Origin: Euclidia mi
Lineage: Eukaryota; Arthropoda; Insecta; Lepidoptera; Erebidae
DNA: 64,000 bases
Assembly (NCBI GenBank): GCA_944739405.2
Contig: OX123190.2
Span: 59,291,805 to 59,355,804 of the forward strand
Reading direction: 5' to 3'
A program made the translations under genes and the position numbers. Below are positions 54,932-64,000 of this stretch, one piece after another. The stretch's first letter is position 1. Each line of letters begins with the position of its first letter. The notes below the pieces were generated by a model. It was not told where the DNA came from, made no database searches, and was given only the letters and a program-made list of their open reading frames with translations.

Positions 54932-55511
54932 GGGTCGTAGCACACGTATCAACTCGAAAAGGGATCGTCACCGCATCAACTAGAGCCGTTCAGTATTATT
55001 TGCATGGAACTGCCTACTGCAACGCACACTAATTGGAATCGTAACGTAATAGCCTCGCCTCGGGACAAGCTCACGATCCGCGGTGCGGTGCGTGGTCGAC
55101 TTGCAGTTCCCGCGCTTACGGTTCTCCTTACCCTAGCTTACGGCTCTCCGTAGCCTAGCTTACGTCTCTTCGTCCGCGCCCCTCCCGCGGTCTGCTTTCA
55201 TTGGCAGTCGTATTCTTTTTCCTCTTCATCAAGTGCTATGGCAATGATAGCCAACTCACGTATTGTGAACCGAGACATAACCGTGCGCTACACTTAACGT
55301 TCGGATTCAAAATGATTGAAGTAGTTTGCCTAGCTGTCAACCAGCGGTCGGCGAGCCGTAAGCACGTCGTCGCCTAGCTGTAGGCGAGTCGACGTGCCGG
55401 AGCTTCTGATCCGCTTACGTTACGTGGTTACGTCAGGTTGACGCCTGTTTGACGAGGCGAAAGGCGATACAGTGACGATCCCTTTCCGAGTTGATATGTG
55501 TGCTACGATCC
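54932..55511. mobile_element. 580-bp TIR element with 3-bp target duplication
   Basis: The left end GGGTCGTAGCACACGTATCA and about 17 further bases are inverted at the right end, with few mismatches. ATA flanks both sides (54929-54931 and 55512-55514), and arm 1 of the duplication has a single ATA at the same place. There is no ORF. The interior is CG-rich with direct repeats of 'tagcttacg.ctctccgta' near 55128-55165. A 3-bp duplication fits PIF/Harbinger-type elements, but the superfamily is not proven. Confidence 0.85.
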
Positions 55512-55725
55512 ATATTCTAACACTGCCGCAATAATTACAAACATTAAATATACCTAACCCTTGGAGAAGTGGCGCTTAGACTGCTCCTCACTCTGCGCTA
55601 AGATAATATTCAGCGAATTCTGGCTAGACTAGAGATTGTACCTCGTGCTCCAAGGCGAAAGTCTGCAGCCGGAATAACGCTTGCATGATGATAATTTGCC
55701 TTGATTCAGGTTCAGATCTAATCTA

Positions 55726-56183
55726 TTTAATTGCTGGCGGTTAAATTAAGTTGCGCATAAAAACATTTACTCTCCAAAACTCACAATCGCTTCAAACTTC
55801 TCAGAAGATGAACCAAGAAAGAAAATTTTATTGAATCTTTGTAGACGCAGAATACATGTGAAATTACAAATTACATAAAATATTTATGCCGCCTCGTGTT
55901 CATATATTGCGCTATTAATTTAGACGTTTTCCATAAATATGCCGGTGGAATATGGCTGTTATTTCCGACTTGCCTGCGACTTGTTGACGCGTTCAAATTC
56001 CTCGTAATGGCGTTCATGATTGGTATCATAATGTATCCTCGACACCACTCTTGGCCTTAAGTATGTATTCACTTTAAACTTATTTATCTTCTTAATGATT
56101 ATTTAAGTATAATTCGCCAGCAATATTATTTCTACTGACTTCTGATCTGGCAATGTATACAGTCTTTGAACGGATTGCGGACT
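55726..56183. other. Unassigned sequence
   Basis: No gene or repeat was recognised. Confidence 0.35.
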
Positions 56184-56280
56184 GAAATAAATATTATTCA
56201 AATTAAAGATGTTCATTTTTACCTACGACCAAAAGCCGTAGGTAATAATGAACATCTTTAATTTGAATAATATTTATTTC
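56184..56280. repeat. Hairpin with 44-bp arms and 9-base loop
   Basis: The arms 56184-56227 and 56237-56280 pair with one mismatch; the loop is ACCAAAAGC. AT-rich stem, perhaps a foldback MITE or inverted duplication. No flanking target duplication was identified. Confidence 0.8.
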
Positions 56281-57239
56281 CAATTTCCAAAAGCCGGTTA
56301 ATCATTGCAATAGCTATATCAAAAGGGACTTATTAACTTGAATGATGTACCTACGCATTGGCATGCCAAGATCGTGTGCATGAAGTGATCTTTATCCGTC
56401 TAATATTCAGTAAATTATCATTTTGCTGATAACACCAACTAATATTTAGTGATTCTTTTCATACCACACAAATATTTTAACATAAACTAATTATATCTGG
56501 CTGGAGAGACCAATATAAAATTAGATGTAAATCAGATATACTTAATATGGCAATACTATAAATATCTCTACAACAATGTACAAATTTTCTAAGTAATCCA
56601 ATTTCAAACAAAATGCTTTACAAACGAATTAACTCACTGTTTAATTAAATTAAATAATATATCATAAAGCAAATAAGGAAATATTGGACGCTGGTCTAAG
56701 AAACAAAACGTCAATATTTTTTCTAAATCCCTTGTTATGTCTATGGTACTGTTACAAGTAGGAACAAGCCGGAATAGGAATTGGTATCGAACAAAAACTT
56801 ATATTACATAGACCTTTTATCGTCAACATCCGTACCAATTCCTTTCAAGATATGTCGAGCTTGAGCCTGGATTCCTTTTCCTAGTGTAACTAGATATGTC
56901 AGAGTAATAGCTTTCTAAAACTACTCAATGCTTAAGACCACAATTCAGCAATTTGAGGATACTGACTAACCATATCGACTGTCATTATATTCTCAAAGAA
57001 AAAGGCAAGGCTATGTAAAATCGAGTTGCACAACTTGAACACAAAAACGGCATGTGTAAAATGCTGTGTTGCTATTTTTGTAGTCAATATGTTTAACCAC
57101 GCTCACTTATACTCACCTGTTTAAGACTTTCCATTTTCTGTCTTTTTCTGGCATTAGGTGAGGTTCTGACGGCGTACCTGATTGTAAGCGACAACTGCCG
57201 CCCATAGACTTTGACCATGCCGGACAACCAAGTCAATGC
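56281..57239. other. Unassigned sequence
   Basis: No coding or repeat signal was recognised. Confidence 0.35.
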
Positions 57240-58058
57240 TAGCGATGCCCGTTACGTATCGATATTTTGGTGTATCGATACAACGGAATGCGATATAACG
57301 ATATTTTGTATCGATACACATCAATACGATATTTGGCTGTATCGTATCGCTTCGCCCGAATATCGTATCAAAAATATCGTATCATACCGGGATTGAATCT
57401 ATGAAATATTTAGACCGTACAATTTTACTACAATTACAATACAATTACAAACTTTTTTTTTGTAATGCCGCTTGCTGCCACACTTGTAGGTGCGGCTGGC
57501 TCGATTTTTGTGTAATACGATGCGGGTAGATCGATTTTTATTAATGTAATGTGTAGGCACTATGGTATAGGTATCAGATCCCTTGACGTATTGGACATCA
57601 AGGACTACTGCTTGGCCAAATCTTAGAACTTTAGCTCTTAAATATTTATCTGTGGTTGCGACGTCAGTACCGTCGGCGTCGGAGCGTTTATTCTCTTCAG
57701 CTAATAACACGCTAACTGAGAATCGAAACAGACTAGACCCACAACGATTGTCGAAATTGCTGTTTCTTAAAAGCTTAGCTTTTAAACATTGGCAGCTGTA
57801 AAATAAAAATAGCATCGTAACGGTCATGTTATGTTCACACATTGGAATCTGCTATCACTTCTAGCTAACCGATTAAATTTACTAAATTTTAATTACTTAT
57901 GAGTTTTATTTTAAAAATCCAATGCGATATTTTTGATACGATATTTACCATATCGATACAAAGGCATACGATATACATATATCGTGTATCGATACAATCA
58001 GTTGCGATACATTACGATACGATATATCGATACAAAGCGACGTATCGGGCATCGCTAG
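57240..58058 (+). mobile_element. Internally deleted hAT transposon remnant
   Basis: The ends TAGCGATGCCCG and CGGGCATCGCTA are inverted, with a further inverted CGTATCGATA just inside. Both subterminal zones (57255-57380 and 57925-58045) contain many GTATCGATAC or CGATAC/GTATCG words. The middle carries the hAT dimerisation domain. An intact 8-bp target duplication is not seen (gtcaatgc and gtgccttt flank it), so it may be mutated or my end may be off by a base. Confidence 0.75.
57577..57801 (+). pseudogene. hAT transposase C-terminal dimerisation domain fragment
   Basis: The frame reads 'DPLTYWTSRTTAWPNLRTLA', 'LKYLSVVATSVPSASERLFS' and 'NTLTENRNRLDPQRLSKLLF', ending at a stop. This is the hATC pattern: DPL.YW, KYLS, AT.VPSERVFS, TL...RN.L.P, LLFL. 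An inserted Ala disturbs the PSER motif. The catalytic DDE part and BED finger are missing. Confidence 0.82.
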
Positions 58059-60530
58059 TGCCTTTCTGGAGACGTAAGTAGTCTAATGCCCAGTAATTGA
58101 TTTAGCTGCTGTACTATTCAATATAGTACTGCACATTTGTACGTTACTACTTGATGGCAGAATAACTGATACTGCGGTTGTACCTAACTAGACGGCACCC
58201 GCAATGAAAGGCTTATCGCCATCAAATGAAGCAGATATACCTTATATCCTCTACATTATTACTTACAAGTCACACCGAATAAAGCCGCTTATAGCCTATA
58301 ACTTTAACAGGCAAGTCTGAGCGTCCGTTTCACTATTGAGTTTAATTTGAACCTCATAGCTGGAGGATTATTAAGAAGATTGCACCAACGACCCAGCTTC
58401 ACACTTATTTATGTGAAAATTCTATTAACAACTTGATTAGCTTGCAGAAATGAGATGTTATATTCATACTGAAGCCACGGTAAGATATCGCTGACAGGAT
58501 TATTAAACGTACCTTTGGTGAAATTCATATGAAGTGTAGATTAAAACGCTGCTTTTGAAAACCTTTATTACGTGATCATTGCTACGGATAGGGTTTTAAT
58601 CGAGTTTTAAAAAGACAAGTAGGTTATTTATAGTGTTTCTATAAATTATTCTGATATTAAATTTGTTCTTACATAGTTCACTGCGTAGATTTAACAAGTT
58701 TGTTCAGTATCATATGATTTTCTGAGAGGATGCAGTCTTAGAAATAAACAAATGGCTCAGTATAATGTTGACACGAGACTACAATTTTGGGTTTTATTAT
58801 ATTATTGGTCTGAATGTAAAAATCTTTCAATCACGTATATTTGTGTTGGTACATAATAATGTTATTATGCAGTAGTACTCAAAATGCGTAAAAAAGCAAT
58901 AAACATAAACGCAGCCTCATAATAACATTCTCTTTCTATGACCAAATTTAATAGTCATTCACATCTGAACGTGACAATTCTGTACCAGATTAAAAACAAT
59001 TTGCAATAGACCGGCAAAGAGCCGATTGGCGCGAAAAAGCGCTTTTTAATCCAGTTTTGGCTTATCGCGCGAAAATTCTCCAAACAAAAATATTATTTTT
59101 ATCCAAATTATAGGTGTAAACGGCGCAGTAAAAAAGCGTACTTCCCCGTGCCGTCCTAATAAAAAGACGATAATAGCACAATATTATTTGGATAAGATAT
59201 TCAAAGGCAAATTATCGCAAATTGTTTTAGCTATGTCGGAAGGGCGGTGTGAATTAAATACCAGTAAGTTGTAAAAAAACGCGGAACGTGCCGTTCATAC
59301 TTCAAGTGTTGTGTTTTTCGTACTTGAGAGTATTTTGTGTAAACTTTGGGTCGAACGGCATCAACACTTCTGTAATACGTCGATGAATTAGGTACAGAAT
59401 AGGTTTCATGAAGTATAAAATTATAGGCGCTAAAAGTATTAAAACCAATGAACTTGTAAAGAAAACTAGAAAATGACTTGTGCCTTAGTTCATGATATGA
59501 GCTAAAATTGAAAACTTGTTTAGTTTATTTAGATGCTTAATTTTGTTAAAAGATCTATGAGGGGTAGGAGAACACGTTGACGACAATGATTAGCACTTTT
59601 ACAAAAAACCTAATGATCCAATCTAGTAACAGTTCTTGCAATGTTTATGACTATTTACTACTTTATAATAATAATAAAATAATACAATAATAATAGATTC
59701 AACTATATTTCTATATCCCAACAGATCTTTGCTGCCAATGTCAGCTCAAGTGAGGTAAAACAGTGTCTATGACTAATTGTGGGCGTTAAATTGCAGGTTC
59801 TGGGCATTTTGCAAGAGTCTGCCGTATTGTGTCAGAGTCTTATAAAATATATCAAAATTTGCATTTGTACTTAAAAATTTATTTAAATCACAGTATTGCA
59901 AGACAATTATCACAAATAGTCACTTTGTAAACCAATTTGTACACACAATTAAGCGCTAAATAATATCTGAAACAAAAGAAATATTAATATTTTACTACAT
60001 TATATGTATACTGTTGTGATTTTAAAACCAATAAAATTTTAATTAATCTTTCAAGGCTTTTCTTTATTAAGACTATTAATAAAATTTTCCAACTGTGGTC
60101 GTTTTTCTGAGCATTAGTATCATTGTCTATTTGTTCATTTTAATACCAATGCATCTCAAAAAATTTTCACCATACTGTCTACTCTAGACGGTATTTTTTT
60201 TAGTTTATAAAGGCAAAGAAATGGTTGCAAATTTTATCCTACATCTATCAGACTTCGGCACGCAAATACTAACTGAATTTGATTTAAGGATGTTTAAGTG
60301 CATCGGTGGATTCATAAAGTGCTTTCTTAATATAGGATAGCCCTCCAATAAGTCTTCCCAGTGGTTCAGACTTAAGTATACGAGATCCACCACCTTTATA
60401 TATTGACACAATTAGAATAATCATATTAAAAGGAATACTAGTCACATACCCTTAAATCAGTTTCATTAATTAAAATAACCAAAATTTTTAGCAACTATAG
60501 TTTTTTTGGGTTTTATATACTGCCACAAAG
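58059..60530. other. Unassigned AT-rich non-coding DNA
   Basis: About 2.5 kb without recognisable coding exon, repeat family or RNA gene. The ORFs are short. Confidence 0.4.
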
Positions 60531-60807
60531 CAGCGATAGCCTAGTGGAGAGACCAACGGACTGCTACACAAAGGGTCTCGGGTTCGAATCCACGGCGCGC
60601 ACCAATGACTTTTCGAAGTTATGTGCGTATTAAATTGTTAATTATCGCATGCTAAACGGTGAAGGAAAACATCCTGAGGAAACCTGCATGTCTGAGAGTT
60701 CTCCATAATGTTCTCTAAAGACATGTGAAGTCTCCCAACCCGCACTTGGCCAGTGTGGTGGATTATGGCCTTACCCTTCTCCTAGTGAGAAGAGGCTGAT
60801 GATGATA
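60531..60807 (+). mobile_element. Complete SINE (family B2)
   Basis: The head 'cagcgatagcctagtggaga' with B-box 'gggttcgaatcc' is followed by a body running 'tgcatgtctgagagttctcc' to 'ggattatggccttacccttc', and the end 'gaagaggctgatgatgat'. It is flanked by ATACTGCC at 60517 and again at 60808, the core of an imperfect target duplication of about 14 bp. Head and first 60 bp are shared with family B, but the body differs. Confidence 0.82.
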
Positions 60808-61277
60808 ATACTGCCTCAGAAAGTTCAAACCCACGCACAACTCGGAGTGCTGACTTTTGGAAGTAATGGGTATATTCAATTTACTTATAGCATGTTTTGT
60901 ACTAGGAATAGCACATTAATCTCTAGGTCTCGGTCGTCACGTATTTCTTTGGCTAGCAGATGGTAAGCAGTAGTCAATCCGTGGCAAAGCTGAAATTCTA
61001 TCAAAACTAATCAAATTAGAGTAGATTCCAAGGCAAACAAGTAACTTTAAAATTTAATGACAATGAACTCTCAACGACCTCACCGATGATCAATCTAAAA
61101 GTGCATATGTCTTTTATGCTTTCATTTTAGGCTTATTTGCTTCAAATCTTATATTATATTCGCCAGAAACAATGATTTGTCTTGAAACTATTTGAAGATA
61201 TGAACTGTTTTCATCATACGATTTTATAATAATAATAACAATATTTACCAAAATGAGAATGAAATTAATACATTAGC
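60808..61277. other. Unassigned sequence before an R4-like LINE
   Basis: It contains a SINE-like phrase near 60955-61030 ('gtggcaaagctgaaattcta'), too diverged to call with confidence. The rest is AT-rich. Confidence 0.35.
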
Positions 61278-62132
61278 ATGTTGACGAGGGCCAGAAACAA
61301 ACAACTAAGATCACACCCAACACCTCCGGACCCGTCGCTGAGCTCCGCCTCGCAGTCGCCGGAACCTGCGCCGTCAACGCCGACGGCTGCAGTCGCGTCG
61401 ACCTCCAGCGACGAGTATTTCTCTCCACCGTCGACACCGTCACCTGCGCGGCGGCGTGGGAGAGGCCGGCCACCAGCGTGCTTAGGACCTCGGGGCCCAC
61501 CGGCCCCAAACGGAGTCCCCGCTGCCGGTGGTAATGTGCAGCGCATGAAGTGGTCAATGTCGATCAATGAGAACGTCATGCGCGCATATTTTGGGGCTAC
61601 AGAGGGAGGCACTAACCTCACTGCGTACCGCAGTCGTATGCTCCTCTTGTTTCAGGCCTTGGAACCAAGCATCAACGTCACGGCTCAACGTCTATCGGAT
61701 CAGGTACGCGTTATCCAGCGCAGTCGCAAGCTGGATCAAGCTGTACTTGATAGGCTTCGCTCAGAGTACTTACCTTCGAGCCATGCCATCCCCACTCAAA
61801 CGAATACTGCGTCAGTAATACCGAATGTGACGCCTTCAGATATTAACGTCATTGCGGAGGAGGGTGATATGGCTAATAATGTAAGTACACAGTGCAATGA
61901 GGAGGTAAAAGACGCTTTGGAATGTGCGATACGGGAATACCGGTACGTGGCACCCATGATTAGGCCCCGTCTACCGCGTTTGCCTCTGCATAGACGAAAT
62001 ATAGCGCTGGTAAATGCTCTAGACTCACTATTGTCTAGTTATCTAGAGGATAGCGAGGACCTTGGCGATACCCATTCAATTTTGTACTGTGCTGCCGTGG
62101 CAGCATGTCGTGTAGCAGCTGCCCGTAGTTGA
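61278..62132 (+). pseudogene. R4/Dong-like ORF, N-terminal part (284 aa before a frameshift)
   Basis: Residues 1-85 are Pro/Ser/Arg-rich and probably disordered. Residues about 90-165 ('RMKWSMSINENVMRAYFGAT', 'NVTAQRLSDQVRVIQRSRKL') form the helical block typical of the N-terminal region of these LINEs. The frame stops at 62132, but the next frame continues 'VRQRSAVPAWQCRIERHI', so the break is a frameshift near 62125-62150. No classical zinc finger is seen. Confidence 0.75.
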
Positions 62133-62139
62133 CATTGCT

Positions 62140-64000
62140 GTACGACAAAGATCGGCTGTCCCGGCGTGGCAGTGCAGGATTGAGCGGCATATTGCCGAGG
62201 CAAGAGCACTTATTGGTAAGCTTATCTGTTTTAGGGCGGGGAATACACGCCCCAGGGTAATGCGCTTTGTGAAACGGGCTTTCGTGGGGACTAATATTAG
62301 TGCTCACGAGTATATATCCCGTGTCACAGAGCGCATTGACTTCCTAAAACAGAAAGTCTTTGCATGGGCAAACCGAATACGTAGATTTAAAAAACGGGTA
62401 GACCGGTATACCACAAATCGTTCATTCCAAAGTGACCAGAGGTGGATATATAGAAGCTGGGAGCGACCAGATCTATGTGTGACTGATATGCGCCGACCGG
62501 ACGGGGACACCACAACCACGTTTTGGCGTGGCATCTGATCAGTGCCCATTGGCTACACTGAAGGCGATTGGATACGAGATGTCGAACGTGCATGCGAAAA
62601 TATCCCAGAAATGGAATGCGTGGTCATCTCTAGCCAGGATGTTACAAATGCAGTCCGTCCATTAGCTAATTGGAAATCTCCTGGTCGGGACGGACTGTAC
62701 AATTTCTGGCTAAAGTGGCTACGTAGTTTGCATGACCGTTTGGCATCTCAATTTCAATTAGCCATAGATTCTGGTACGTTACCAGCTTTTATGACTGCTG
62801 GCATTACCCACTTGCTCCATAAGACTGGGTGTTCTAGCAAGCCCGACAATTATAGACCGATTACATGCTTACCATCGGTCTATAAACTTCTTACATCTAT
62901 TCTGAGAGCTAAAATAGCTAAACACGTTGAAGTTAATTCAATTATGTCAGCCTCTCAGAATGGATGTAGGAAGGGGGCTCGTGGTATAAAGGAGTTCCTC
63001 CTCATTGACATGGCCATTAGCCAGCAAGTTCGCCGTGACCAAAAGGATCTGGCGGCATGTTGGATAGATTATAAGAAAGCGTATGACTCCGTGCCGCATA
63101 CATGGCTTTTGAAGGTGCTGGAGTTGAATAAAGTAAATACTACTCTACGCACCTTTCTAAAGACATGTATGGGGCAATGGAATAGGGTTCTTAGCTATCC
63201 AGGATTACGAAGGATCCAGGAGGACGGTGAACTGATCAAAATTGAGTGGGGAATTTTCCAAGGCGACAGTCTGAGCCCCCTTTTTGCTTAGTCATGAACC
63301 CTCTCAGTACATTACTGGAGGGTTCAGGACTAGGTTACAGGTTACAGAGAAGCGGTTAGGTCATATCTCACCTGTTATTCATGGATGACCTGAAGTTATT
63401 TGCCCACTCTGATGCCCAATTGCTAGATTTACTAAACGTAACCCAAAACTTTAGTCAGTCTATCAAAATGGAGTTCGGTGTGGATAAATGTGCTGTCATT
63501 CATGTGAAGCAGGGCAGGATGGTGGAATCTGAGGGGCTCCAACTCTCAGATTCCACCTAAGATCGCTTCTCTTAACCGATACCTATAAGTACTTGGGTAT
63601 GTCACAGGCCTTAAATATCAATGAAGCCGACATGAAACAATTGCTGCAAGAACGCTTCTTTGGCCGCCTGAAAAAGTACTGAAAAGTCTTTTATCAGGTA
63701 GCAGCAAGGTGCGAGCTTGCAACGGTTGGGTCATGCCACTTCTGGTATACTCCTTTGGCATACTCAAGTGGACTCAGACTGAATTAGATGCTTTGGATAG
63801 GAGAGTCCGTACATTGCTGAGGGCACATCGTATGCATCATCCACGTTCATCCGTGATGAGGTTGTACAAACCGCGGAAGTGTGGCGAGGCTTTTTGAATG
63901 CCAAGACCCTACACAACCCCGAGGTGTGCAATCTCAGAGATTATTGCGATGTTGTCGCAGTGGACAATGGGCTCACTCCGCTCAAGTTGGCTAAGGAAAA
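62140..64000 (+). pseudogene. R4/Dong-like RT region, with nonsense and frameshift mutations
   Basis: 'MRFVKRAFVGTNISAHEYIS' to 'DTTTTFWRGI' is followed by an in-frame TGA at 62536, where TGG (Trp) is likely ancestral. The frame continues to 'NWKSPGRDGLYNFWLKWL', 'NYRPITCLPSVYKLL', 'ASQNGCRKGARGIKEF', motif A 'CWIDYKKAYDSVPHTWLL' and 'GIFQGDSLSPLFA'. A two-base loss near 63285 and another stop near 63357 break it before motif C 'LLFMDDLKLFAH'. Its last recognisable piece is 'MHHPRSSVMRLYKPRKCG'. It cannot make a full protein. Confidence 0.82.

Larger units (their letters stand above)
53607..55725. repeat. Dispersed duplication, arm 2
   Basis: Same order and orientation as 42608-44200 but with two later insertions: a reverse family-A SINE (54314-54440) and a 580-bp TIR element (54932-55511). 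Divergence from arm 1 is visible throughout, with many small indels, so this duplication looks older than the tandem units at 17-36 kb. Confidence 0.85.
61278..64000 (+). mobile_element. R4/Dong-like LINE, near full-length 5' part, cut by the window end
   Basis: Starts with the ORF ATG at 61278 and covers the N-terminal region and RT, up to the region just before the CCHC/endonuclease part, which lies beyond 64000. It is a close relative of 36592-40200. GC content is markedly higher in 61300-61560 than around it. Confidence 0.8.

Noticed and set aside
57399..57842. 147-codon minus-strand ORF
   Set aside because: It overlaps the hAT dimerisation domain on the opposite strand and has no motif of its own.
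61265..61621. Minus-strand ORF of 118 codons in the GC-rich R4-like 5' region
   Set aside because: It is antisense to the Pro/Ser-rich ORF. GC-rich coding DNA often leaves the opposite strand open.
1..64000. CRISPR array, bacterial operon or defence system
   Set aside because: The repeats are transposon-derived, no regularly spaced direct repeats with unique spacers exist, and all recognisable proteins are from eukaryotic mobile elements.

Overview
This is eukaryotic, AT-rich genomic DNA, most probably from a moth or butterfly. The evidence is the lepidopteran-type tRNA-headed SINEs, non-LTR retrotransposons with (TTA)n, (TTTGAA)n and (TTAC)n 3' tails, a LINE ORF1 protein resembling the baculovirus FP25K family, a Penelope element and a hAT remnant. 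There are no bacterial operons, rRNA genes or CRISPR arrays. No complete host protein gene is visible. The window looks like a long intron or intergenic stretch filled with transposable elements. Only two places look like host-gene or domesticated-gene sequence: a GC-rich promoter/first-exon candidate ending in a splice donor (10640-11078) and a THAP-domain exon bounded by splice signals (40690-40882).

Layout. 1-14 kb holds scattered SINE copies, one LINE 3' scrap (1345-1908, minus), a hairpin MITE candidate (11438-11698) and unassigned AT-rich DNA. 14.15-17.54 kb is a 5'-truncated, frameshifted CR1/jockey-like LINE with a nested insertion. From 17461 to about 36590 a unit of about 3.5 kb is repeated in tandem 2.1 times. 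Copy 1 carries an intact 5.1-kb LINE (minus strand, 327-aa ORF1 and 983-aa ORF2). Copy 2 carries a 6.3-kb Penelope-like element (PLE) made of two full-length 804-aa RT/GIY-YIG ORFs in head-to-head inverted orientation. Each copy serves as the empty site for the insertion in the other. The PLE inverted dimer is bounded by one 12-bp target duplication, and its four long repeats each carry a hammerhead-ribozyme-like motif.

36.6-40.2 kb is an R4/Dong-like (REL-endonuclease) LINE split by a 1571-bp transposon. That transposon has terminal inverted repeats, no ORF, and about 15 copies of a 15-bp motif close to CCTAATNCCGAGGTA. 40.2-44.2 kb holds the THAP exon, SINEs and one arm of a dispersed duplication. 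44.5-50.5 kb holds gag-like, ORF1, endonuclease and RT pieces of related LINEs in opposite orientations. 51.7-52.4 kb has three strong hairpins. 53.6-55.7 kb is the second arm of the dispersed duplication, interrupted by a 580-bp TIR element with a 3-bp target duplication. 57.24-58.06 kb is a short hAT remnant, and 61.28-64.0 kb is a second R4/Dong-like LINE cut off by the window end.

Most elements are degraded. The 19-24 kb LINE and both PLE ORFs are uninterrupted and look recent. The nested insertions give a relative order: unit duplication first, then the LINE and PLE insertions. Family names rest on motifs recognised by eye; no database search was run.
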